A model generated the notes under the pieces. It saw only the letters and a program-made list of their open reading frames with translations, searched no databases and was not told where the DNA came from. A stretch of 64,000 nucleotides of DNA from Streptomyces radiopugnans (GTDB lineage Bacteria > Actinomycetota > Actinomycetes > Streptomycetales > Streptomycetaceae), in NCBI RefSeq assembly GCF_900110735.1, contig NZ_FOET01000014.1:62001-126000 (forward strand). Direction: 5' to 3'. Numbering within the stretch: position 1 is the stretch's first letter; each line of letters opens with the position of its first letter. The position numbers and the translations under genes were made by a program. This document shows positions 25,415-34,221 of the stretch, in pieces.

Positions 25415-26869
25415 GTGACCACAGCGACTTCCCCACACGCGTTCTGGCTCGCCGGCCGCGAGGCGACCGGCGACGAGACCTTCGAGGTCACCTCGCCCTG
25501 GGACGGCCGGACCGTCGGCACCGTCAGCGTCCCCACCGAGGCCCAGGTCGAGCAGGCCGTGGCCGCCGCGGCCGAGGTGGCCGCGGAGTTCGCGGCCACC
25601 CCCGCGCATGTGCGCGCCGCCGCCCTGGACCACGTCCACCGGCGGCTCACCGAGCGCGCCGAGGAGATCGCGCAGCTGATCTCCGCCGAGAACGGCAAGC
25701 CCGTGAAGTGGGCCCGCGGCGAGGTCGGCCGCTGTGTGTCGGTCTTCCGCTGGGCCGCCGAGGAGGCCCGCCGCTTCAACGGCGGCACCGCGCAGCGGCT
25801 GGACACCGACGCGGGCGGGACCGGCCGCCTCGCCCTGACCCGCCGCTTCCCGCGCGGGCCGGTGCTGGGCATCGCGCCGTTCAACTTCCCCCTCAACCTG
25901 TGCGCCCACAAGGTCGCCCCGGCCATCGCGGTCGGCACGCCGATCATCCTCAAGCCCGCCCCGGCCACCCCGCTGTCCGGGCTGCTCATCGGCGAACTGC
26001 TGGCCGAGACGGACCTGCCGGCCGGCTCCTGGTCGGTGCTCCCCGTGCCCAACGACCGCATGCCGTCCCTGGTGGCCGACGAGCGCCTGCCGGTCATCTC
26101 CTTCACCGGCTCCGGCCCGGTGGGCTGGTCCATCCTGGACGCGGTACCCCGCAAGCGCGTCACGCTGGAGCTGGGCGGGAACGGCGCGGCCGTCGTACTG
26201 GCCGACTACTCCTCCGACGCCGACCTGGACCGGGCCGCGCAGCGCATCGCGACCTTCTCCAACTACCAGGGCGGCCAGTCCTGCATCTCCGTCCAGCGCG
26301 TCATCGCCGACGCCTCGGTCTACGACCGGCTGGTGCCCAGGGTGGTCGAGGCCGTCGAGGCGCAGGTCACCGGCGACCCCGCCGACGACGCCACCGACGT
26401 CGGCCCGCTGATCAGCGAGGACGCCGCGAAGCGGGTGGAGTCCTGGGTGGACGAGGCGGTCGCGGCCGGCGCGAAGCTGCTGACCGGCGGCAAGCGCGAC
26501 GGCGCCTCGTACGCCCCCACCGTCCTCGCGGACGTGCCCGCCGACGCCACGGTCTCCTGCGAGGAGGTCTTCGGGCCCGTGCTGACGCTGACCTCGGTCG
26601 ACGGCGAGGAGGCCGCCTTCGCCGCGGTCAACGACTCGAAGTACGGCCTGCAGGCGGGGGTCTTCACCCACGACCTGCAGGCGGCCTTCCGCGCCCACCG
26701 CGCCCTGGAGGTCGGCGGCGTGGTCGTCGGCGACGTGCCCTCCTACCGCGCCGACCAGATGCCCTACGGCGGCACCAAGGAGTCCGGTGTCGGGCGCGAG
26801 GGCGTGCTGTTCGCCATGGAGGACTACACCTACGAGCGGGTGATGGTCCTCACCGGCCTGGACCTGTAG
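25415..26869 (+). CDS. Aldehyde dehydrogenase, possibly succinate-semialdehyde type
   Basis: A 484-residue aldehyde dehydrogenase with catalytic Cys in QGGQSCISVQR and general-base Glu in VTLELGGNGA. The cofactor-binding IAPFNFPLNLCAHKVAPA and IILKPAPATPLS segments are intact. Position near gabT and the PucR regulator makes a role in oxidising succinate semialdehyde attractive, but the substrate is not readable from these motifs. The GTG at 25415 follows a GGAAGG-like site and stands apart from the divergent carboxypeptidase. Confidence 0.82.
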   Translation: MTTATSPHAFWLAGREATGDETFEVTSPWDGRTVGTVSVPTEAQVEQAVAAAAEVAAEFAATPAHVRAAALDHVHRRLTERAEEIAQLISAENGKPVKWARGEVGRCVSVFRWAAEEARRFNGGTAQRLDTDAGGTGRLALTRRFPRGPVLGIAPFNFPLNLCAHKVAPAIAVGTPIILKPAPATPLSGLLIGELLAETDLPAGSWSVLPVPNDRMPSLVADERLPVISFTGSGPVGWSILDAVPRKRVTLELGGNGAAVVLADYSSDADLDRAAQRIATFSNYQGGQSCISVQRVIADASVYDRLVPRVVEAVEAQVTGDPADDATDVGPLISEDAAKRVESWVDEAVAAGAKLLTGGKRDGASYAPTVLADVPADATVSCEEVFGPVLTLTSVDGEEAAFAAVNDSKYGLQAGVFTHDLQAAFRAHRALEVGGVVVGDVPSYRADQMPYGGTKESGVGREGVLFAMEDYTYERVMVLTGLDL

Positions 26870-26919
26870 CCCCCGCTCCGGCTGCCCGGCTGCCCGGCTG
26901 CTCGGACGCCCGGACAGCC

Positions 26920-26957
26920 GCCGCGGCCCGGCCCCGGAAGGAGGTCCGGGCCGCGGC
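26920..26957. terminator. Bidirectional terminator hairpin
   Basis: GCCGCGGCCCGG at 26920-26931 is the exact complement of 26946-26957 across a 14-base loop. It separates the convergent aldehyde dehydrogenase and GH3 genes. Confidence 0.75.
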
Positions 26958-26973
26958 GCGGGCCCGCCTGTCG

Positions 26974-29931
26974 TCAGGTGGTTTCGGCGGAAGAGGGACC
27001 GCCGAAGCCCAGACGGGCCAGTCTGAGGGAGCCGTGCAGGGCGACGCGCAGATCGCACACGCCCGAGGGCGGATCGTCCAGGACGGCCCGCACGGTGGTG
27101 TAGGCGTAGCGGTCGCCGGTGTGGGGGACGGTGAGGCGGGCCAGGACACGGCCGTCGCGGCCGCCCCCGCCGCCCTCGTCGCCGCTCTCCAGGAGCAGCA
27201 CGATCTCCGCCTCGCCCGGCTCGGCGCGGGCGGCCTCCACCGTCACGGAACCGGCACCGGTTCCGAAGTCGCAGTCGTGGAAGACCAGTTCGGCCGCCTC
27301 GGAACCGGCCGGGACGACCGGGGCGACCGCGTCACCGCGCTCCCGGCTCAGGTCCACCAGCTCGGTGCCGCTCTGCTCGTCGTAGTCGGCGGCCCGGATC
27401 CGCGCCACCGGACGCGGAGCGCCGGACTCGCCGTCGACGCGGAAGACCGCGCTGCGGCGGATGTCGGCGCTGGAGGCGCCGATGTCGGCGGCGTAGGCGC
27501 CCGGTGCCACCCGCCACCGGCCGTGGGCCACGTCCCAGAAGCCGAGGGCCCGGGAGACCGGGACGGTGAACTCCACCTCCCGCGACGCGCCCGGGTCCAG
27601 CCGGATGCGGCGGTGGGCCGCCAGCGCGCGGTGCGGACGGGGCAGCCGGTGCCCGCCGATGCCGCCGGTACCGGCGCATCCAGGGGCTTCGGTGGTTCCG
27701 GCGGCGCGCACGTAGAGCTGTACGACCTCGTCGCCCGCCACCGCGCCGGTGTTGGTCACCGTGCAGCGGACGGTCAGCGTCCCGCCGTCGCAGGAGACCT
27801 CCGGCTCGCCGTAGCCGAAGGAGGCGTACGACAGGCCGTGGCCGAACGGATAGAGCGGTGTGCCGTCGAAGTACAGATAGGTGGTGCGCGCGCCGATGAC
27901 GTCGTAGTCCAGCAGACCGGGCAGATCGGCGTCGTCGGCGTACCAGGTCTGCGGCAGCCGCCCGCCCGGTGAGACGTCGCCGGCCAGCACGGCGGCCAGC
28001 GCCTCCCCGGCCGCCTGCCCGCCGTGGGCGGTCCACAGCAGGGCGGGCAGCGCCTCGTCGGCGTCACCCACCGCGTACGGATAGGCCGAGGTGAGCACCA
28101 GCGCGGTACGCGGGTTGGCGGCGCGGGCCGCCCGCCACAGCCGGTCCTGCTGCGGCGGCAGGGCGAGGGTCGCGCGGTCCTCGGTCTCGCGCCCGCCGAT
28201 GTGCGGGTCGTTGCCCGCGACGACGACCACCACGTCGGCCTCCAGAGCGGCGGCGCGCACCTCGTCCTCGCCGCGCCGGACGGTCTCCACGGCGAACACC
28301 GTGCCCGGTCCGCCGTCGGCGGCAACCCGGACGCCGTCGGCGGCGACTTCCACGTACCGGCCCGTCCCCCGGTGCCTGAGGAGGTGTCCGCCGTCGTGGG
28401 GCTCCAGCTCGAAGGTCTCCTGGACCACCCAGCCGCCCGGCTGCTCGGCCGATGCCCGCACGAGGCCGTCGTCGGCGACCGACAGATAGCGGCCGCAGCC
28501 CGCGCGCAGCGTCAGCACCCCGCCGCCCCAGTCCACCAGCGCGAACTCCTCACCGGCGACGGCGCTCACCGTCAGCGGGGGCAGATCGGTGCGGCCGCGC
28601 AGCAGCGCCGGGTCCAGCGCGCCCCCGGCCGCCGGGTCGCCGGACACCCGCTCACCGGGGCCGGTCTCGGGCACGGCCAGCCAGCCGCCGGGGCAGCCCA
28701 GCCGCACCCGGTCGGCGCCCTCGGCGTACACCACCCGGTCCGCGCCGAACCGCTCCCGCAATCCGTCCAGGGGGGTGGAGCGGCGCAGCAGCGCGCCGCT
28801 GTACCAGTCGAGCTTGCACTCGTCGGCCAGCAGCCCGACGACCGCCACCCGCGCCCCGTCCGCCAGCGGCAGCAGACCGTCGTTGCGCAGCAGGACGATC
28901 GCCTGCTCGGCGGCCTCGCGCGCCAGCTCCCGGTGCCCTGGGGTGTCGAACGCGGCCTCCCCGTCGAACGGTTCGGGGTCGAACTCGCCCAGCGCGCACC
29001 GCATCGCCAGCAGCCGCAGCACCGCCGCGTCCACGTGCTCCTGCCCGATCAGCCCGCGCTCCAGCGCGCCGCGCACCCGGGCGGTGATCTGCGAGGAGTC
29101 CTCGCCGTGGTCGGTGAAGCTGTCCACCCCGGCGCGCAGGGCGGCGGCGGTGGCCTCCTCGTGGGTGCCGAAGTAGCCCTGGGAGCCGGCCAGGTTGCTG
29201 GGCGCGCCGGCGTCCGAGCACACCACCAGGTCGTGGTCGCACCAGGTGCGCAACTGCTCGGCCAGCAGCGGCGAGAGGTGGTTGGGGCGGCCGTTGACCA
29301 GGTTGTACGCGGGCATCACCCCGGCCACCGCGCCCGCCTGGACCGGGCCGCGGAAGGCCGGCAGCTCGTACTCGTGCAGCACGCGCGGGCGCACCGAGGC
29401 CGAGGAGGTGTCGCGGTCGGTCTCGTTGTTGTGCGCCAGCCAGTGCTTGAGCACCGGGGCGGTGCGCCAGCGGGTGGGGTGGTCGCCGCGCAGGCCGCGG
29501 GTGTAGGCGGTGGCGATCGCGGCGGTCAGATGCGGGTCCTCGGAGTAGCCCTCCTCGTTGCGCCCCCACAGCGGATGGCGCAGCAGGTTGACGGTGGGCG
29601 ACCAGACGTTCAGCCCGACGCGCGGATCGCGGGCCCGCATCGCGCGCACCTCACGTCCTACGGCCTCGCCCACCCGCCGCACCAGTTCGTCGTTCCAGGT
29701 CGCCCCGAGCCCGACGGCCTGGGGGAAGACGGTGGCCGGACCCATCCAGGCCACGCCGTGCAGCGCCTCCTGGCCGGTGCGGAAGGCGGCGACGCCCAGC
29801 CGCTCCACGGCGGGGGTGAACTGGTGCAGCATCGCGACGCGCTCGTCGGGCGTGAGTCGCGCCAGCAGGTCGGCGGCGCGCTCACGGGCCGGCAGCGCCG
29901 GGTCGCGGAAGGGCGGCTGGTCGGTGCTCAC
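26974..29931 (-). CDS. GH3 beta-glucosidase/beta-xylosidase, intracellular
   Basis: A 985-residue glycoside hydrolase family 3 enzyme without a signal peptide. The GTG at 29931 follows GGAGGGG. Family features are KHWLAHNNETDRD and the nucleophile Asp240 in VVCSDAGAPSNL. Residues about 463-548 (FALVDWGGGVLTLRAGCGRYLSV onward, split here as FALVDWGGG and CGRYLSVADDG) form an inserted beta-trefoil/fascin-like module inside the second GH3 domain. A fibronectin-III-like domain near 690-800 and a C-terminal CBM6-like region complete it. It lies divergent from the sugar importer with LacI operators between them. In a xyloglucan pathway it would remove glucose from the trimmed backbone. Confidence 0.88.
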   Translation of the reverse strand: MSTDQPPFRDPALPARERAADLLARLTPDERVAMLHQFTPAVERLGVAAFRTGQEALHGVAWMGPATVFPQAVGLGATWNDELVRRVGEAVGREVRAMRARDPRVGLNVWSPTVNLLRHPLWGRNEEGYSEDPHLTAAIATAYTRGLRGDHPTRWRTAPVLKHWLAHNNETDRDTSSASVRPRVLHEYELPAFRGPVQAGAVAGVMPAYNLVNGRPNHLSPLLAEQLRTWCDHDLVVCSDAGAPSNLAGSQGYFGTHEEATAAALRAGVDSFTDHGEDSSQITARVRGALERGLIGQEHVDAAVLRLLAMRCALGEFDPEPFDGEAAFDTPGHRELAREAAEQAIVLLRNDGLLPLADGARVAVVGLLADECKLDWYSGALLRRSTPLDGLRERFGADRVVYAEGADRVRLGCPGGWLAVPETGPGERVSGDPAAGGALDPALLRGRTDLPPLTVSAVAGEEFALVDWGGGVLTLRAGCGRYLSVADDGLVRASAEQPGGWVVQETFELEPHDGGHLLRHRGTGRYVEVAADGVRVAADGGPGTVFAVETVRRGEDEVRAAALEADVVVVVAGNDPHIGGRETEDRATLALPPQQDRLWRAARAANPRTALVLTSAYPYAVGDADEALPALLWTAHGGQAAGEALAAVLAGDVSPGGRLPQTWYADDADLPGLLDYDVIGARTTYLYFDGTPLYPFGHGLSYASFGYGEPEVSCDGGTLTVRCTVTNTGAVAGDEVVQLYVRAAGTTEAPGCAGTGGIGGHRLPRPHRALAAHRRIRLDPGASREVEFTVPVSRALGFWDVAHGRWRVAPGAYAADIGASSADIRRSAVFRVDGESGAPRPVARIRAADYDEQSGTELVDLSRERGDAVAPVVPAGSEAAELVFHDCDFGTGAGSVTVEAARAEPGEAEIVLLLESGDEGGGGGRDGRVLARLTVPHTGDRYAYTTVRAVLDDPPSGVCDLRVALHGSLRLARLGFGGPSSAETT

Positions 29932-30020
29932 GTGCGGAAGGTCCCCTCCGGAAGATGGGCGGCCGCCACCGCGCGGCGGGTGCGTGCGGTGGTGCGTGCG
30001 GTGATACGGCGGTACGCGAT

Positions 30021-30034
30021 TCGAAGCGCTTCGA
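30021..30034. promoter_or_regulatory. LacI-type operator, GH3 side
   Basis: A perfect 14-base palindrome TCGAAGCGCTTCGA, 87 bases before the GH3 start and directly downstream of a -10-like element on the minus strand. Binding of the LacI protein encoded at 39433-40446 here would block transcription. Confidence 0.85.
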
Positions 30035-30063
30035 TGCTGGCGGGGCACCGGGCCGGGTGTCAA
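30034..30063 (-). promoter_or_regulatory. Candidate GH3 promoter
   Basis: On the minus strand, consensus TTGACA (complement of 30058-30063) is followed after 18 bases by CAGCAT (complement of 30034-30039). The start would fall within the operator at 30021-30034, the usual geometry for repression. Confidence 0.55.
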
Positions 30064-30190
30064 GGAGCTGAACGGCAGACAACCGCCCGGACCCCTGAAC
30101 TGCCTGTATCCAGGCCGCTTCCGGTGCTTCGATGTTTCTTCGCCCCGACCCTTGCGCGGTATGACCCTCGCACTTAATCTCGGCGCAACA

Positions 30191-30204
30191 TCGAAGCGCT
30201 TCGA
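30191..30204. promoter_or_regulatory. LacI-type operator, importer side
   Basis: Second perfect copy of TCGAAGCGCTTCGA, 84 bases before the binding-protein start and 11 bases after the possible -10 TAATCT. Confidence 0.85.
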
Positions 30205-30287
30205 CCGACCTGCCCGACCGGCGGGGCCGCACGCCGGCCGTTCGCCCCGTCCGTCCCGCCGATGCGCCGCCACGAAGGGTTGCCGCC

Positions 30288-31955
30288 ATGTCCCAGACCA
30301 CCAGCCCCAGCCGGAGAACCTTCCTCGCCTCGACGGCCGTCGCCGCCGCGGCGGTGGGCGGCGTACCGCTGCTGTCGGCGTGCTCCTCCGAGGGCGGCGG
30401 CAACCGGAACGAGGGCACGACGACGAAGAAGGACGCGGCGAAGATCCTCCCGACGTACGTCGCCTCCAAGGTCGTCGAGCCCGACATCCCCGGCGAGAAC
30501 GGCTCGCGCCCCGGCTTCACCGGCAAGGCCGAGCCGTACGACGCGCTGCCCGCCTCCGTCCCCGAGAAGATGGGCAGGGGCGGCGAGATCGCGATCATGA
30601 GCCCGCTGTGGGGCACCCCGCCGAAGAAGGACTGCGCCTACTACCGGGCCGTCGACGAGGCCATCGGCGTGAAGGTCGACTGGCAGACCCAGGACGGCAA
30701 CACCTACGGCGAGAAGCTCGGTGCCGTCCTCGCCTCCAGCGGCATCCCCGACATGGTGGTGATCCCCAGCTGGGAGATGCAGGGCAAGATCCCCAGCGCC
30801 ATCGACAGCCGCTTCGCCGACCTCGGCCCGTACCTGTCGGGCGACGAGGTGAAGAAGTACCCCAACCTCGCCGCGATCCCCACCGCCGCCTGGCAGATGT
30901 CCATCTTCGGCGGCAAGCTGAAGGGCCTGCCCATCCCCGCCGGCGCGGTCGACATCATCATCCCCTACTACCGCCAGGACGTCTTCGAGGACAAGGGCTG
31001 GGAGGTGCCCACCAGCCCGCAGGAGTTCACGGACCTCGCCAAGGAGATCACCGCGCCGAAGTCCAAGGTGTGGGCCTGCGAGGACATGAAGTGGACGGCG
31101 TTCAACGTCTTCGGCGTGCTGCCGGACAAGCCGTACTGCTGGCAGTGGCAGGGCGAGAAGCTCGTCCACCGCATCGAGACTGACAACTACCTCGAGGCGC
31201 TGGAGTGGACCCGCAAGCTCTACGCCGCGGGCGTCGTCCACCCCGACGCCAGGACCGGCCAGGGCGACGCCGGCACCCGCTTCACCGCCGGCCAGTCGAT
31301 GATCACGAACGACGGCAACGCCAAGTGGTACGGCTGGACCTTCGAGCAGAGCGAGCAGAACCCCGACTTCCGCGTCCAGGGCATGGACATCTTCGGCCAC
31401 GACGGCGGAGACCCGCAGCTCTACTTCGCCAACCCGGCCGGCATCTGGGCCTTCATCAACCGCAAGGCGTCCGAGGAGACGGTCCAGGAGTGCCTGGCGA
31501 TCGCCAACTTCGCCGCCGCCCCCTACGGGACGAAGGAGAACCGCCTGGTCAGGTACGGCGTGGAGGGAACACACCACACGCTGAAGGACGGTGTGCCCAC
31601 CAAGACCGGGCAGGGCGTCACCGAGGTCCAGGACACCTACTTCTTCACCGCCAGCGCCGAGGCCGTCGCCGCCTTCCCCGACCACCCGCAGGTCGTGCGG
31701 GACTGGTGCGGCTGGCAGCAGCGGATGGGCGCCTTCATGAAGAAGCCGCTGCTGTACGGGATGCAGGTCCGCGAACCCAACCGCTGGGCCAATCTGAGCG
31801 ACCAGTTCGAGGACCTGGAGAACGACGTGGTGCGCGGCCGCAAGAAGGTCTCCGACGTGCAGAAGGCCGTCGAGGACTGGCGCCGGGCCGGCGGCGACGA
31901 CCTGCGCGACTGGTACCGGAAGCTGATCGAGGACGCCGGCGAGTCCGCCGCCTGA
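30288..31955 (+). CDS. Oligosaccharide-binding lipoprotein of ABC importer
   Basis: A 555-residue extracellular solute-binding protein. The N-terminus has a twin-arginine motif (R9-R10 in SRRTFLAS) and a lipobox LLSAC with cysteine at 32, so it is probably exported folded and lipid-anchored. Length and features resemble the LplA/YtcQ group that binds complex oligosaccharides, not simple sugars. Two permease genes follow directly. The regulatory region and the GH12, GH42, GH31 and GH3 neighbours point to xyloglucan oligosaccharides, an inference from context. Confidence 0.88.
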   Translation: MSQTTSPSRRTFLASTAVAAAAVGGVPLLSACSSEGGGNRNEGTTTKKDAAKILPTYVASKVVEPDIPGENGSRPGFTGKAEPYDALPASVPEKMGRGGEIAIMSPLWGTPPKKDCAYYRAVDEAIGVKVDWQTQDGNTYGEKLGAVLASSGIPDMVVIPSWEMQGKIPSAIDSRFADLGPYLSGDEVKKYPNLAAIPTAAWQMSIFGGKLKGLPIPAGAVDIIIPYYRQDVFEDKGWEVPTSPQEFTDLAKEITAPKSKVWACEDMKWTAFNVFGVLPDKPYCWQWQGEKLVHRIETDNYLEALEWTRKLYAAGVVHPDARTGQGDAGTRFTAGQSMITNDGNAKWYGWTFEQSEQNPDFRVQGMDIFGHDGGDPQLYFANPAGIWAFINRKASEETVQECLAIANFAAAPYGTKENRLVRYGVEGTHHTLKDGVPTKTGQGVTEVQDTYFFTASAEAVAAFPDHPQVVRDWCGWQQRMGAFMKKPLLYGMQVREPNRWANLSDQFEDLENDVVRGRKKVSDVQKAVEDWRRAGGDDLRDWYRKLIEDAGESAA

Positions 31956-32080
31956 CGCACCCGTGCACACAGGCCCCCGGCCCGGCGGCCCGGCGGTGCG
32001 GCGCCCACCGCGGCGCACCGCACCACCGCACCACCGCACCACCGGACCGGGGCCGGAACGACGCTGACGAGGAGAGTCCC

Positions 32081-33208
32081 GTGTCCCACAGCACGGCCCC
32101 GGGCGAGGCACCGGCCGGCGGCACCGGCACCACCGGGATGGCCCCGGCACCCCACCTGGCACCGGTCGCCCCGGCCGACTCGCCCACCGCGGACGGGAAC
32201 CCGCCGCACGGACGCGGGAGCGGCGGAGACGGCGGAGGCGGGGGCCGCGGGAAGCCCAAGGTCCCCCCGCCCCCCGGCGGCATCACCTGGCGGCACCGGC
32301 TGCGCCGCGACCGGGCCCTGGTCCTGATGACGCTGCCCGCCCTGCTGCTGGTCCTGGTCTTCGCCTACGTACCGCTGCTGGGCAACGCCGTGGCCTTCAA
32401 GGAGTTCGACCCGTACGTCGGCGAGTCCTTCACCGAGTCCTTCGCCCTCAGCCCCTGGATCGGCGGCGAGAACTTCCAGCGGATGTGGGAGGACCCCTAC
32501 TTCTGGTCGGCCGTCGAGAACACCCTGGTGATCTTCCTCATCCAGCTGGTGTTCTTCTTCCCCGTCCCGATCCTGCTGGCGCTGCTGATCAACAGCATCA
32601 TCAGCCCCCGGGTGCGCGCCTGGACGCAGGGCGTGCTGTACCTGCCGCACTTCTTCTCCTGGGTGCTGGTCATCACCGTCTTCCAGCAGATCCTCGGCGG
32701 CGCCGGGATCATCGCCCAGAGCATGCGCGAGAGGGGCTGGGGCGGCGGCTTCGACCTGATGACCGACCCGGGCTTCTTCAAGTTCCTGGTCACCTTCCAG
32801 GCCATCTGGAAGGACGCGGGCTGGGGCATCATCGTCTTCCTCGCCGCGCTGGCCGCCGTCAACCACGAGCTGTACGAGGCCGCCGCCGTGGACGGCGCGG
32901 GCCGATGGCGGCGGATGTGGCACGTCACCCTGCCCGCGCTGCGCCCGGTGATCGCCCTGCTGCTGGTGCTGCGCGTCGGCGACGCCCTCACCGTCGGATT
33001 CGAGCAGATACTCCTGCAGCGCACGGCGGTGGGCACCGGCGCGGCCGAGGTCCTGGACACCTACGTGTGGAACGTCGGCCTGGAGAACGGCGACTTCGGC
33101 TACGCGGCGGCCGTCGGCATCGTCAAGGGCGTCTTCGGCCTCTGCCTGGTGCTGGCCGCCAACAAGACCGCCCACCTGCTGGGCGAGCAGGGGGTGTACA
33201 AGAAGTGA
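32081..33208 (+). CDS. ABC sugar permease, LplB-like
   Basis: A 375-residue membrane subunit. The GTG at 32081 is preceded by GAGGAGAG. Residues 1-70 are a Pro/Gly/Ala-rich cytoplasmic tail, longer than usual, followed by six hydrophobic segments and the ATPase-contact loop YEAAAVDGAGRWRRMWHVTLP. The C-terminus NKTAHLLGEQGVYKK is typical of LplB. Its last codon overlaps the next permease start (GTGA). No ATPase gene is present in the locus; in Streptomyces the shared ATPase MsiK commonly serves such importers. Confidence 0.88.
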   Translation: MSHSTAPGEAPAGGTGTTGMAPAPHLAPVAPADSPTADGNPPHGRGSGGDGGGGGRGKPKVPPPPGGITWRHRLRRDRALVLMTLPALLLVLVFAYVPLLGNAVAFKEFDPYVGESFTESFALSPWIGGENFQRMWEDPYFWSAVENTLVIFLIQLVFFFPVPILLALLINSIISPRVRAWTQGVLYLPHFFSWVLVITVFQQILGGAGIIAQSMRERGWGGGFDLMTDPGFFKFLVTFQAIWKDAGWGIIVFLAALAAVNHELYEAAAVDGAGRWRRMWHVTLPALRPVIALLLVLRVGDALTVGFEQILLQRTAVGTGAAEVLDTYVWNVGLENGDFGYAAAVGIVKGVFGLCLVLAANKTAHLLGEQGVYKK

Positions 33209-34134
33209 GCGTGCTGACCGAGGACCGCGAGCGGGAGGGCGCCGGCGCCCGGATGCGCCCGGCCTGGGAGGAGCCCCCCAGCGGAGCCGGCACCGCCGCC
33301 AAGGGCGCGGTACTGGCCGTGGCCTGCCTGGCGATCCTCTTCCCGCTGTGGATCGTGGTCGTCACCAGCCTGTCGTCGGCCGAGACCATCCACCGGGCCG
33401 GCGGCCTGGTGGTGGTGCCCGACGGCATCACCTTCGAGGCCTACCGCGAACTGCTCTCCGGCGGCCAGGTCACCCGGGCCACCGTCATCAGCGTCTGCGT
33501 CACCGTCGTCGGCACGCTGTTCAGCATGGCCGTCTCGGTGCTGTGCGCCTACGGCCTGTCCCGTCCGGGTTCCTTCGGCCACCGGCCGATGCTGATGACG
33601 CTGCTGGCCACGATGTTCTTCGGCGCCGGGCTGATCCCCACCTACCTGTTGGTGCAGTCCCTCGGCCTGATCGACACCTACGCCTCGCTGATCCTGCCCA
33701 GCGCCGTGAGCGTGTTCAACATCCTGGTGCTGCGGGCGTTCTTCATGAACACCGCACCGGAACTGATCGACAGCGCCCGCATCGACGGCGCCGGGGAGTT
33801 CCGCATCCTGTGGCAGATCGTGATGCCGCTGTCGAAACCGGTGCTGGCGGTCATCTCGCTGTTCTACGCGGTCGGTTACTGGAGCGCCTGGTTCAACGCC
33901 TCCATCTACCTCAACGACCAGACCAAGATGCCGCTCCAGGTGGTGCTCAACCAGATCGTCCTCAAGGGCGAGCGCCCCACGGGCATGTCCCAGATCATCA
34001 ACACCGGCCAGATCCACACCCTCTCGGTGCAGATGGCCGTCATGGTGCTGGCCCTGGTGCCGGTCGCCGTGCTCTCGCCCTTCGTCCAGAAGCACTTCAA
34101 GAAGGGCATGCTCATCGGCGCCGTCAAGGGCTGA
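33205..34134 (+). CDS. ABC sugar permease, YtcP-like
   Basis: Second membrane subunit, 309 residues, overlapping the first permease by four bases at GTGA. It has six hydrophobic segments and the contact loop IDSARIDGAGEFRILWQIVMP. The C-terminus FVQKHFKKGMLIGAVKG is typical of the YtcP partner of LplB permeases. A second in-frame GTG at 33211 is an alternative start. It is followed after 87 bases by the GH42 gene. Confidence 0.88.
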   Translation: MSVLTEDREREGAGARMRPAWEEPPSGAGTAAKGAVLAVACLAILFPLWIVVVTSLSSAETIHRAGGLVVVPDGITFEAYRELLSGGQVTRATVISVCVTVVGTLFSMAVSVLCAYGLSRPGSFGHRPMLMTLLATMFFGAGLIPTYLLVQSLGLIDTYASLILPSAVSVFNILVLRAFFMNTAPELIDSARIDGAGEFRILWQIVMPLSKPVLAVISLFYAVGYWSAWFNASIYLNDQTKMPLQVVLNQIVLKGERPTGMSQIINTGQIHTLSVQMAVMVLALVPVAVLSPFVQKHFKKGMLIGAVKG

Positions 34135-34221
34135 CCGCGGACCACCACCTCCACCCCCGGACCGATCCGACCATCACCACCGCGCACGGGCGGCCGCGGC
34201 GCCCGCTACGGAAGGCCCTCT

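Larger units (their letters stand above)
29932..30287. promoter_or_regulatory. Divergent control region of the glycan locus
   Basis: This 356-base gap between the GH3 and binding-protein genes contains no gene. It holds two identical 14-base LacI-type operators and a good minus-strand promoter, listed separately. On the plus strand, TAATCT at 30175-30180 is a possible -10 element placing the transcript start beside the operator at 30191. Confidence 0.75.

Noticed and set aside
32015..32045. Short tandem repeat of CGCACCAC before the first permease gene
   Set aside because: It is a simple low-complexity run in a 125-base spacer with no associated structure; I see no function.
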